Shown here piece after piece: positions 1 to 6,319 of a stretch of DNA of 7,927 nucleotides. How positions within the stretch are numbered: the stretch's first letter is position 1; every line of letters begins with the position of its first letter. Under the pieces are notes generated by a model. The model had not been told where the DNA came from. It did no database searches and was given only the letters and a program-made list of their open reading frames with translations. Source of the DNA: Methanomicrobiales archaeon. GTDB taxonomy: Archaea; Halobacteriota; Methanomicrobia; Methanomicrobiales; JACTUA01. Where the stretch lies: assembly GCA_028678815.1 (NCBI GenBank), contig JAJRCS010000228.1:1-7927 (forward strand), in the 5' to 3' direction. Both the position numbers and the translations under genes were made by a program.

Positions 1-241
1 ATGCCACCGGTTCCTCCCCGAGCGGGTGGACCACCACCGGGCTCCCCTTCCCGGGACGATGGTACAGGGAGACGAAATCTGCATCCGCCGAGAGGGGGAC
101 GTTTGTCCCCTGCTCCCGATCGAGATCGGGGAAGACCGTTGCGATATCGATGATCCCCGGCGTCCGGAGGGAGAGATCGCTGTGGGAGAAGCTCCCCTCC
201 CGGGCGAGGCAGTCCCTCCGCCGGATATCAAAGCGGCTCAC
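1..241 (-). CDS. arcS: Archaeosine synthase ArcS (TgtA2), N-terminal part, runs off the left edge
   Basis: Only the first 80 codons lie in the window, open to the edge with no stop. The start is GTG at 241, inside the tgtA reading frame, so the two genes overlap by 14 nt. A Shine-Dalgarno-like GAGGTG at 246-251, four bases ahead of the GTG, supports this start and suggests translational coupling. The protein begins MSRFDIRRRDCLAREGSF, resembling the opening of TGT-family proteins (F-E-[VI]-x3-D-x-[LA]-A-R-x-G). Later come a TPGIIDIATVFP stretch and HRPGKGSPVVVHPL. ArcS is known as a TgtA paralogue that carries a PUA domain and lacks transglycosylase activity. It modifies preQ0-containing tRNA on the way to archaeosine. 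The diagnostic ArcS motif would lie further left and cannot be checked here. The assignment rests on the N-terminal pattern and the position directly after tgtA. A different TGT-like gene is possible. Confidence 0.72.
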   Translation of the reverse strand, partial: MSRFDIRRRDCLAREGSFSHSDLSLRTPGIIDIATVFPDLDREQGTNVPLSADADFVSLYHRPGKGSPVVVHPLGEEPVA

Positions 242-1679
242 AGCGCACCTCTGTACCGGGGAGTTCGGCCCTCAACAGCTCCGCCCACTCCGGCTGGCAG
301 AGGACCGTGAAGGAGACACCCGGATGGCTCTCCCTCATGGCCCGGATCCCGGCGCAGCCGGCCGCGACCATGTCCCGGTCCCATGCCGGGATCTCGGACT
401 GCCCGACGGGGAAGGTCTCCGCGAGCTCGGGCGGGTACGGCCCGAAGGGGGGCTTGAAGAGGAGGACGGTGCCGAACCCGGGGAGCATTTTTCCCGTGAG
501 GGTGACGAGGACCTTCCCGGTGACAGGAACCCTCCCGATGAGCCGGTGGTGCCGGAGGACCTCCGTCCTGAGGCAGCTCTCGCTCCCCCGGTAGAAGAAC
601 CGGTTCTTCGATACCCGGTCCATGGATTCGAGTTCCCCGGCATGGGCGAGGAGCGTGCGGTACCCGTCGAGGAGCCTCGGGTGGGCCCGGCACCGGTCAT
701 CGACGAGTTCCCAGAGGGTCCCCTCGCGGATGGCCTCCCGGATCCGGGCCATCTCGAGGAGGGTGACGGAGAGGTTGTGCCGGGCGAGGAGGCCCTCCCG
801 GTCGGGATCCTCCCGGAGCTCCCCCGCGGTCCTGCCGCGGCAGGCCTCGCAGGGACAGGCGAGCTCGGTCATCTCGTCGATCCTCCGCGACCCCGACGCC
901 GTCAGGTACCTCCCCTCCCGGGCGAAGAGGGCATAGGCCGCCGAGTCGAAGACGTCGCAGCCCATGGCCACGGCGAGGGCGAGCATGGACGGGTGACCGG
1001 CCCCGAAGAGGTGGACGCAGGCCCCGGGCGGGATGCCCCGCTTTGCCCCGAGGACGACCCCGACGAGCTCCCGGTACCGGTAGGCCTCCATGAGGGGCAC
1101 CACCCCGCCGATGGGGCAGAAGGCGAAGCCCATCTCCGCCACCGCCTTTCCCGCCTTCTCCCGGAGGTCGGGGAACCTCCCGCCCTGCACCGGCGCGGCG
1201 AGGCTCTCCATCCCGACGATTTCAACGGCCTCCCGGATCCGGTCCATGGTGATCCCGAGGTCAGACTCCGCGGTGCTCCGGTCCGCCTGCGGGGGGGTCG
1301 CGATGTCCAGGGGGACGAGGATCTCGCTCCCGACGGCCTCCTGGAAGGAGAGGGTCTCCCGGTTCGTGATCTCCACGTCGCCGTAGACCGACTGCTGGAA
1401 GGCCCCCGAGTCGGTCATGATGACCCCGGGGAACCCGAGGACCCTGTGCAGGCCCTCCGCAAGGGCCGGCTCACGGAACCGGTCGCTCGTCGCGAAGATG
1501 TAGGCGTTCGTGATGATGGCCTCGGCTCCCATGCCCGCCATCTCGGCCGGCGGGATGAGGGGGAGGTGGGGGTTCACCACGGGGAAGAGGGCAGGGGTCC
1601 GCACGGTCTTCCCCCCCACCTGGAGCCTCCCCAGGCGTCCCGCGATGTCCTTCTCCATCACCTCGAACCGGATGGCCAT
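228..1679 (-). CDS. tgtA: Archaeal tRNA-guanine transglycosylase (preQ0-inserting, position 15)
   Basis: This 483-residue enzyme replaces guanine-15 in the D-loop of tRNA with preQ0, the first tRNA-level step to archaeosine. The TIM-barrel catalytic part spans about 1-345. MTDSGAFQQS carries the conserved Asp90, and GCDVFDSAAYALFAR carries the likely nucleophile Asp245. A zinc site is formed by Cys275, Cys277, Cys280 and His301. Residues about 350-483 match the extra C-terminal region of archaeal TGTs, but no PUA domain is visible. The protein is about 100 residues shorter than the full-length type, such as the Pyrococcus enzyme of about 580 residues. The ATG at 1679 is chosen because MAIRFEVMEKDIAGRLGRL is the family's normal N-terminus. 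The longer frame upstream overlaps the AMMECR1 gene and looks like shadow sequence. It starts 5 nt after that gene's stop, with a GGAG 11 nt upstream, and overlaps arcS by 14 nt. Confidence 0.96.
   Translation of the reverse strand: MAIRFEVMEKDIAGRLGRLQVGGKTVRTPALFPVVNPHLPLIPPAEMAGMGAEAIITNAYIFATSDRFREPALAEGLHRVLGFPGVIMTDSGAFQQSVYGDVEITNRETLSFQEAVGSEILVPLDIATPPQADRSTAESDLGITMDRIREAVEIVGMESLAAPVQGGRFPDLREKAGKAVAEMGFAFCPIGGVVPLMEAYRYRELVGVVLGAKRGIPPGACVHLFGAGHPSMLALAVAMGCDVFDSAAYALFAREGRYLTASGSRRIDEMTELACPCEACRGRTAGELREDPDREGLLARHNLSVTLLEMARIREAIREGTLWELVDDRCRAHPRLLDGYRTLLAHAGELESMDRVSKNRFFYRGSESCLRTEVLRHHRLIGRVPVTGKVLVTLTGKMLPGFGTVLLFKPPFGPYPPELAETFPVGQSEIPAWDRDMVAAGCAGIRAMRESHPGVSFTVLCQPEWAELLRAELPGTEVRCEPL
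246..251 (-). promoter_or_regulatory. Ribosome binding site for arcS inside tgtA
   Basis: The minus strand reads GAGGTG four bases before the GTG at 241. It matches the archaeal anti-Shine-Dalgarno sequence and decides the start of the downstream gene. It lies within the last codons of tgtA, so it would be exposed while ribosomes finish tgtA. Confidence 0.6.
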
Positions 1680-1684
1680 GGGGT

Positions 1685-2251
1685 TCAGGGCTCCGGCTCG
1701 TGGAAGATCTGCCCCTCGAAGCCGAGGACCTGGACCCCCTGGGACTTCCAGGTGCCGGGGGGCAGGCCGGCCTTTATGCAGGTATGGTCGAGGAACTCGC
1801 AGGCGGTCCACCGGTACTCCGTCGCCACCTGGGGGAGGAGGAGCCCGCTCCGGCCACGGCCCTGCACGATGAGGCCATGGACCCCCACCCGCACGCAGGA
1901 ATCCCTCTTCCCGGGGGGGCCGGCCAGGGGCTCGGGGACCGAGAGGACCGTCACCTCGACCCGGATCTTCGGGAGATCCCGGGGCATCACGGGCGGGAAC
2001 CGCGGGTCCTGGAGGGCGGCCGATACCGCCGCCTCGGCGATGGCCTCCCCAAGGGGCATCACCGGGTACGGGAGGCCGATGCAGCCCCGGAGGATGCCCC
2101 CCTCGGTGAGGGTGACGAAGACGCCCCTTTTTTCGTAAAAGACGTCAGGGAGCACAGGGGGGACCAGCCTGTCTCCCTTCACCCCGGCCTCGAGGGCCTG
2201 CCGGGCGAGGGCGACGGCGGCCGTCCCCTCCCCGGCTGTGAGAACCTTCAT
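1685..2251 (-). CDS. AMMECR1 domain protein (function unknown)
   Basis: This 188-residue protein matches the AMMECR1 family over its full length. Signature stretches are GVFVTLTEGGILRGCIG (43-59, with the hallmark LRGCIG at 54-59) and AALQDPRFPPVMPRDLPKIRVEVTVLS (78-104). Near the C-terminus are LLPQVATEYRW and FLDHTCIKAGLPPGTW. There is no signal peptide or membrane segment, so it is probably cytosolic. The family is widespread in archaea, bacteria and eukaryotes, and I know of no settled biochemical activity. Cys57 in LRGCIG is nearly invariant. It is the first gene of a minus-strand operon, with tgtA starting 5 nt after its stop, so it is probably co-expressed with archaeosine synthesis. 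The ATG at 2251 lacks a clear ribosome binding site, which fits a leaderless or very short-leadered transcript. Confidence 0.93.
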   Translation of the reverse strand: MKVLTAGEGTAAVALARQALEAGVKGDRLVPPVLPDVFYEKRGVFVTLTEGGILRGCIGLPYPVMPLGEAIAEAAVSAALQDPRFPPVMPRDLPKIRVEVTVLSVPEPLAGPPGKRDSCVRVGVHGLIVQGRGRSGLLLPQVATEYRWTACEFLDHTCIKAGLPPGTWKSQGVQVLGFEGQIFHEPEP

Positions 2252-2269
2252 GAGAAATAAAGGAAGAGG

Positions 2270-2288
2270 CCACTGATATTACTAGTGG
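2270..2288 (-). promoter_or_regulatory. Candidate promoter/operator of the AMMECR1-tgtA-arcS operon
   Basis: CCACT (2270-2274) and AGTGG (2284-2288) form 5-bp inverted arms around a 9-bp AT-rich core. On the minus strand the core contains TAATAT, centred near 2279. A TATA box there would place the transcript start at about 2253, giving an almost leaderless AMMECR1 mRNA. The flanking arms could be an operator. An alternative TATA is the T-rich run TTTATTTATTT at 2329-2339, which would give a leader of roughly 55 nt containing a GGGAG/CTCCC hairpin at 2290-2302. Confidence 0.35.
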
Positions 2289-2328
2289 AGGGAGCGTCTC
2301 CCTTACCGGGCGGGAGACCACCCGGGAG

Positions 2329-2339
2329 AAATAAATAAA
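2329..2339 (+). promoter_or_regulatory. TATA-like promoter element of the RNase P RNA gene
   Basis: AAATAAATAAA is an AT-rich island in GC-rich surroundings, preceded by the purine-rich GGGAG. Its centre near 2334 puts the expected start about 26 bp on, at about 2360, where the first RNase P helix begins. It could also serve the minus strand. Confidence 0.5.
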
Positions 2340-2359
2340 GGGTGCTCCCATATGCATAG

Positions 2360-2658
2360 GAGAGGGAGAGGGCGGCTGACGGTGGCCCCCACGGGCCGCT
2401 GAGGAAAGTCCCCCCACCGACCAGGCTCGCAGCCGCACCCACGTGCGGGTGGCGAGAGCCACGGCCATGACACAGAAACGGCACGGCCCGCCGCCAGCCA
2501 TGATACGACCGATTCGTGGAGCGTATCGGCGGGAAGCGTTGAAACGGTGAACCCCTGCGGGTGCAAGCCAGAAACGGGCCATGGGCTGCCTGGTGCCCGC
2601 CCAGGTTTGGCGCAGAGCTGAATGCCGCCATGAACAGAAGGGGGCTTACTCCTCCCAC
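2360..2658 (+). ncRNA. rnpB: RNase P RNA (archaeal type A)
   Basis: This is the catalytic RNA of RNase P, which cuts the 5' leader from tRNA precursors. GAGGAAAGTCC at 2401-2411 is the hallmark of conserved region I. ACAGAAAC at about 2471-2478 fits region II, and TTGAAACGGTGAACCCC with GTGCAAGCC at about 2538-2570 fits region III. AGAAACGGGCC follows at about 2571-2581. ACAGAAGGGGGCTTAC at 2635-2650 is region V. The universal helix P4 can be drawn: AAG-(bulged U)-CCCCC at 2406-2414 pairs with GGGGGCTT at 2641-2648. GGGAG (2364-2368) pairs with CTCCC (2652-2656) to close P1, which sets the ends to within a few bases. Reading frames on either strand across this stretch should not be annotated. 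The length of about 300 nt is normal for the archaeal form. Confidence 0.96.
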
Positions 2659-2680
2659 TCATGAGAAAAATTCGTTTGGG

Positions 2681-2688
2681 TTATATAC
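2681..2688 (+). promoter_or_regulatory. TATA box of the CBS-domain regulator gene
   Basis: TTATATAC is a near-consensus archaeal box A. Its centre lies about 26 bp before the GTG at 2710, so transcription is expected to begin at or within a base or two of the start codon. No Shine-Dalgarno sequence precedes the GTG; the interval is pyrimidine-rich. Together these suggest a leaderless mRNA. Confidence 0.65.
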
Positions 2689-2709
2689 ATCCCGTTCTCT
2701 ATTCTTCTT

Positions 2710-3264
2710 GTGCATATTCCCACCCCCGAGGAGATCCGGGCACGCCGGGTGATGCTCGGGCTCACCCAGACCGACCTCGCCCGGAAGGCGGGGATCTCCC
2801 AGTCCATGATCGCCCGGATCGAATCGGGATCGGTGGACCCCCGGGTTTCGACCCTCACCCGGATCGTCGCGGTCCTCTCCCGGAAGGAGGAACCCCCCTA
2901 CCGGGCACGGGACGTGATGCACACGCCGGTCTACACCGTGGGGCCCCAGGACCCCGTCACCCGGGCCGTGGAGATCATGGAGAAGAACGACATCTCCCAG
3001 CTCCCCGTGGTGGAGCGGGGCATCCCCGTGGGGTGCCTCTCCGAGTCGGCCATCGTCTCGGCCCTCGATGAGGGGGGCATGCACGGCTCGGGGAGCCGGG
3101 CGGTGCGGGAGTTCCTGGAGCCGGGATTCCCCACGGTGTCCCTCGAGGCGGACGTGCGGGACGTGGTCCACCTCCTCAGGGAGAACCACGCGGTCCTCGT
3201 GGTGGACGGCGGCCGGGTGGCCGGCGTCATCACGAAGCACGACCTCATCCCACTCTTCTCGTAG
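2710..3264 (+). CDS. XRE-type helix-turn-helix regulator with two CBS domains
   Basis: This 184-residue protein has an N-terminal XRE/Cro-like helix-turn-helix at about 5-59. The turn and recognition helix are in [23 protein letters not shown], with a conserved tail [17 protein letters not shown] domain 1 is at about 66-118 ([16 protein letters not shown], then [22 protein letters not shown]). CBS domain 2 is at about 131-183 ([18 protein letters not shown], then [21 protein letters not shown]). This architecture is a known archaeal group of predicted regulators (COG3620-like). CBS pairs usually bind adenine nucleotides or S-adenosylmethionine, so it may sense energy or methyl status; the ligand here is unknown. 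The GTG start at 2710 is chosen because the first internal ATG, codon 15, would remove part of the first DNA-binding helix. It probably has a leaderless mRNA. Its 3' end overlaps the convergent tpiA gene by 20 bp. Confidence 0.92.
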   Translation: MHIPTPEEIRARRVMLGLTQTDLARKAGISQSMIARIESGSVDPRVSTLTRIVAVLSRKEEPPYRARDVMHTPVYTVGPQDPVTRAVEIMEKNDISQLPVVERGIPVGCLSESAIVSALDEGGMHGSGSRAVREFLEPGFPTVSLEADVRDVVHLLRENHAVLVVDGGRVAGVITKHDLIPLFS

Positions 3265-3934
3265 CCGGTACCAGGGAGACGAGGTCCCGGAGCACCTTCT
3301 CCGGGTCGGGGGCCTTCACCACGCTCGAGGCGAGGAGGACCCCGTTTGTCCCGAGCTCGAGGGCGATCTTCACGCACTCACCGGTCTGAATCCCGGCACC
3401 GGTGAGGACCTTCACCTGGGGATTCACCTTCCTGGCGGCCTCCACCGATCGCCTGATGATACCGGGATCGGCCTTGCAGACCGAGACCCCGCTCCCGATG
3501 AGCTCGGGGGGCTCGATGGCGACGTAGTCGGGCCCGAGGGCGGCTGCGGCCGCGGTGGTGGGGTCGTTGTTCGTGCAGACCACCGACTCGAGCCGGGCAT
3601 CCCGGGCCGCCCTCACGGCCGCCTCGATCCCCGCGAGGGTGAGGCGCCGTTCCGAGTGGTTGATGAGGGTCCCCACGGCCCCGGCATGCCGGACTGCGGC
3701 GGCGGTGACATGGCCGGTGTACGCCCCGGGGGGTACCCCGTCAATATGCTGGGCGAAGACGGGTATCCGGAAGTGGTGCGAGACGGGATGGATCTCGGTG
3801 TAGACGGGGGCCATCCCGATCCGCACCCCGCTCTCCTCTGCCACCGTCTCCGCCGCCTCGGCGATGAGGTGGGCCCGGTTCCCCATGCCCTCGGAGAGGG
3901 CCTTGCAGTTGATGAGGATGAAGGGTTCTCCCAT
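3245..3934 (-). CDS. tpiA: Triosephosphate isomerase, archaeal type
   Basis: This 229-residue enzyme interconverts dihydroxyacetone phosphate and glyceraldehyde 3-phosphate in gluconeogenesis and glycolysis. It has the short archaeal length, about 20-30 residues below bacterial and eukaryotic enzymes. Substrate lysine Lys11 is in ILINCKA, the electrophile His93 in LINHSERR, and the catalytic base Glu141 in [13 protein letters not shown]. That stretch runs into the flexible loop 6. The phosphate-binding end of the barrel is [32 protein letters not shown] (177-208). The ATG at 3934 is preferred over a start 10 codons further up because an AGGAG lies 6 nt before it and a TATA box lies about 39 bp upstream. 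The family N-terminus also fits. The last six codons and the stop lie within the 3' end of the opposing CBS regulator gene. Confidence 0.96.
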   Translation of the reverse strand: MGEPFILINCKALSEGMGNRAHLIAEAAETVAEESGVRIGMAPVYTEIHPVSHHFRIPVFAQHIDGVPPGAYTGHVTAAAVRHAGAVGTLINHSERRLTLAGIEAAVRAARDARLESVVCTNNDPTTAAAAALGPDYVAIEPPELIGSGVSVCKADPGIIRRSVEAARKVNPQVKVLTGAGIQTGECVKIALELGTNGVLLASSVVKAPDPEKVLRDLVSLVPATRRVG

Positions 3935-3967
3935 ACGGTTCTCCTGCAGATCACGAGTCAGCACGAA

Positions 3968-3978
3968 CTATATAAAAG
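3968..3978 (-). promoter_or_regulatory. TATA box of tpiA, possibly shared with the TPR gene
   Basis: The minus strand reads CTTTTATATAG, a strong archaeal box A. Its centre near 3973 predicts a start near 3947 and a short leader carrying AGGAG (3941-3945). On the plus strand the same bases read CTATATAAAAG, which could also drive the TPR gene from a start near 4000. The AT-rich run at 3988-4000 is another candidate for the plus direction. Confidence 0.6.
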
Positions 3979-4000
3979 AGTGTGATCATGTAAATAATAA

Positions 4001-4135
4001 GGGGCTTCTCCGCCTTGGCGGAACAGGAATGACGGGTTTTTTCCGTTCTCATCGCGATATGCTGTATTCCCCTGAAGAGGGGAGCCACCGCCCGCTGCGG
4101 GAGGGAGACGCGGGGGAACGAAGGGGCCTTCTGAC
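4001..4135 (+). promoter_or_regulatory. Hairpin-rich 5' leader of the TPR gene
   Basis: This non-coding stretch can form several helices. TCCGCC/GGCGGA pair at 4009-4022, followed by a run of six T at 4037-4042. Then come nested pairs CGTTC/GAACG (4044-4048 with 4116-4120) and CGCG/CGCG (4053-4056 with 4109-4112). Inside these are two hairpins: CCCCT-GAAG-AGGGG (4069-4082) and CCCGC-T-GCGGG (4091-4101). The weak AAGGGG at 4121-4126 lies just after the closing pair and 9 nt before the ATG. It may be a cis-acting RNA; I match it to no known riboswitch class. In GC-rich DNA some pairing is expected by chance. Confidence 0.35.
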
Positions 4136-6244
4136 ATGACGACCGGGCCGAAGGAGGGTGACGAGAAGAGGGGGATCTTCAGCAGCAGCCAGGATCCCGA
4201 GGAGCTCGTCCAGGACGGGATAGCCCTCTACACCCTGGGAAAGTACACCGATGCCCTCGACCGGTTCGATGCCGCCCTCAGGAAGAACCCCGGGGATGCC
4301 ACCGCCTGGCTGAACAAGGGAGGCACCCTCACCGTCCTCGGGAAGTACGAGGAGGCCCACGGGGCCTTCGAGGAGGCCCTGAAGCTCGACCCCGGGAATG
4401 CCCTCGTCCTCAGGAACAAGGGGATCACCGAGATCTACCTCGGGAGGATCGGGGATGCCATCCGGTCCTTTGACCGGGCCCTCGAGATCGACCCCCATGA
4501 TGTCACCGCCCTCCTGAACCGGGGGATCGCCCTCGTGAAGACCGGGCGGTACGAAGAGGGAATCGAGTGCTTCGACCGGGTCCTGGACATGGACTTCCGG
4601 AACACCATCGCCTGGGTCCAGAAGGGGAAGGCCCTTGCCATCATGGGCAGGCCGAAGGAGGCCCTCGAGATCTTCGAGAAGGCCCTCGCCCTCAACCCGA
4701 AGGACCCCGAGGCCTGGCTCCACAAGGGGCTCGCCCTCGCCGGTATGGACCAGAAGGACCAGGCCCTCCATGCCTACGAACGGGCCCTCGAGCTCTCCCC
4801 CCACCTCCTCCCTGCCCTGACCTCCAAGGGGATCCTCCTCATCAAGAAGGGGGACTACGAGGGGGCGGTGAAGGTCATGGACGCTGCCATCGCCCTCGAC
4901 TCCGCCGACCCGAACGCCTGGTTCGGCCGGGGGGTCGCCCTGAAGATCCTCGGCCGGTACGACGAGGCCCTCGCGAGCTTCGACCGGGCCCTGGCCATCA
5001 ACCCGGGGGATGCCTCGGTCTACCAGGGAAAGGGGGACCTCTTCGTCCTCTCGGGGCAGTACAAGGAGGCCCTCGAGTCGTACCTGAAGGCCCGGGAGAT
5101 GGACCCGTCCCTCTCGGGGCCCCTCCAGGGGGCCATCGAGCGGTGCATCGCCTTCGTCCAGTTCAACCTCAGCCAGTGGCGGCAGCAGGGCTTCTTCCTC
5201 CTCTCCCAGGACGAGCCCGTGGAGGCCATCAGGTTCTTCAACAGGGTCCTCGAGGTGGAGCCCGAGGATGCCGAGGTGCTCCTGAAGAAGAGCGAGGCCC
5301 TCGCTGCCCTCGGAAGGGACGAGGAGGCCTTCGCGACCCTGGACCGGCTCGTCCAGCTCAACCCCTCGGATACCGGGGCCTGGCTCTCCCGGAGCAGCAT
5401 CCTCATCGAGCTGGGGAGGCCGGAGGAGGCCGCGGTCTCCCTCGACGGGGTGATCCGCGACCACCCGGAGATGAAGGACGCCCGGGTCATGGAGGCGTAC
5501 ACCCGCTCCGGGGACGCCCTGACCGCCAGGGGGAACTACACGGGGGCCCTCTCGGCCTATGACAGCGCCCTCGGCATGGCGCCCACGAACCCCTCCGCCC
5601 TCGTCGGGAAGGGCCGGGCCCTCGCCATGCTCGACCGGCCGGTCGAGGCGGCCTCGGTCTTTGACCGGGCCCTCCAGCTCGAGCCCGGCAACCAGGACAT
5701 CTGGATCCGGAAGGGGATCGTCCTCGACATGATGGGCCGGTTCGACGAGGACATCAAGTGCTACGAGCAGGCCCTCTCGCTCAAACCCCATGACGCCAAC
5801 TCCTGGTTCAACCTCGGGATCACGTTCCTCAACAAGAGCGAGTTCGAGGAGGCGGTGAAGGCCTTCGACCAGTCCCTGGAGAGCGACCCCCGGAACGCCG
5901 AGACTTACTACAACCGGGGGGTCGCCCTCCTGGACATGAAGAAGTACGAGAAGGCCCTCATGTCCTTCAACAAGGCGGTGGAGATCGATGATACGGTCCC
6001 CGAGTTCTGGCACAGCAAGGGGTGCGTCCACGGGATCCTCCGGGACTTCAACGAGGCGATGCGGGACATCGACAAGGCCATCTCCCTCAACCCGAAGTTC
6101 GCCATGGCCTGGCGGTCCCGGGGGCTCTTCCTCCAGTTCCTCGGGAAGCTCAACGATGCCGTCGCCTCGTACGAGCGGTCCCTCGCCCTCGAGTTCGACC
6201 CCGACACCGAGAAGGCGAAGGAAACGCTCCAGTCGAAAATCTGA
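4136..6244 (+). CDS. Large tetratricopeptide repeat (TPR) protein
   Basis: After a short polar N-terminus (1-20), almost all of this 702-residue protein consists of about 19 TPR units, each a helix-turn-helix of normally 34 residues. Units start at 21, 55, 89, 123, 157, 191, 225, 259 and 293, then 379, 413, 449, 486, 520, 554, 588, 622 and 656. An irregular stretch at 327-378 holds one diverged unit. The usual pattern is W-x-x-K/R-G near position 4-8, G-R/K-Y/F-x-E-A in the middle, F-D-R-A-L and a closing L-x-P-x-D/N. There is no signal peptide, membrane segment or catalytic domain, so it is probably a cytosolic scaffold for protein-protein contacts; partners are unknown. No in-frame start codon lies between the upstream stop at 4073 and the ATG at 4136. 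The ribosome binding site is weak (AAGGGG). Such long TPR proteins are common in methanogens. Confidence 0.93.
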   Translation: MTTGPKEGDEKRGIFSSSQDPEELVQDGIALYTLGKYTDALDRFDAALRKNPGDATAWLNKGGTLTVLGKYEEAHGAFEEALKLDPGNALVLRNKGITEIYLGRIGDAIRSFDRALEIDPHDVTALLNRGIALVKTGRYEEGIECFDRVLDMDFRNTIAWVQKGKALAIMGRPKEALEIFEKALALNPKDPEAWLHKGLALAGMDQKDQALHAYERALELSPHLLPALTSKGILLIKKGDYEGAVKVMDAAIALDSADPNAWFGRGVALKILGRYDEALASFDRALAINPGDASVYQGKGDLFVLSGQYKEALESYLKAREMDPSLSGPLQGAIERCIAFVQFNLSQWRQQGFFLLSQDEPVEAIRFFNRVLEVEPEDAEVLLKKSEALAALGRDEEAFATLDRLVQLNPSDTGAWLSRSSILIELGRPEEAAVSLDGVIRDHPEMKDARVMEAYTRSGDALTARGNYTGALSAYDSALGMAPTNPSALVGKGRALAMLDRPVEAASVFDRALQLEPGNQDIWIRKGIVLDMMGRFDEDIKCYEQALSLKPHDANSWFNLGITFLNKSEFEEAVKAFDQSLESDPRNAETYYNRGVALLDMKKYEKALMSFNKAVEIDDTVPEFWHSKGCVHGILRDFNEAMRDIDKAISLNPKFAMAWRSRGLFLQFLGKLNDAVASYERSLALEFDPDTEKAKETLQSKI
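4196..6205 (+). repeat. Degenerate 102-bp coding repeat encoding the TPR array
   Basis: The TPR units recur every 102 bp. Shared DNA phrases such as variants of GACCGGGCCCTC and GAGGCCCTC appear near the same place in many units. Copies have diverged and keep frame, consistent with old internal duplication. Spacing breaks at about 5114-5269 (irregular region) and in units of 36 and 37 residues at about 5372-5590. Confidence 0.8.
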
Positions 6245-6319
6245 GTCTCTCCTCCCTTGCAGAAGACCTCTCCAGGAGCCGGAGCCACCGGCACGTCCAC
6301 GAAGGGTCGGTTACCCGGG

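Noticed and set aside
1680..1811. Upstream extension of tgtA by 44 codons
   Set aside because: It would overlap the end of the AMMECR1 gene, and its residues do not look like a TGT N-terminus. ATG 1679 matches the family start.
150..2138. 662-codon plus-strand open frame
   Set aside because: It lies antisense to tgtA and the AMMECR1 gene, which carry clear catalytic and family motifs. The translation is repetitive in E, G, P, D and R, as expected from reading GC-rich codons backwards.
2145..2858. Several overlapping open frames on both strands across the RNase P RNA gene
   Set aside because: They cross a structured RNA with conserved regions I to V, have no recognisable domains and conflict with each other.
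3935..3964. Upstream start for tpiA, 10 codons longer
   Set aside because: The AGGAG at 3941-3945 and the TATA position fit the ATG at 3934. The longer start would lie upstream of the predicted transcript start.
4049..6031. 660-codon minus-strand open frame
   Set aside because: It is the reverse reading of the TPR array. It mirrors the 102-bp period and has low-complexity composition (V-E-G-L-L-V-P), with no family resemblance.
4196..6205. Regular 102-bp repeats considered as a CRISPR or satellite array
   Set aside because: The repeats are diverged, stay in one open frame and encode canonical TPR units. There are no unique spacers between identical repeats.
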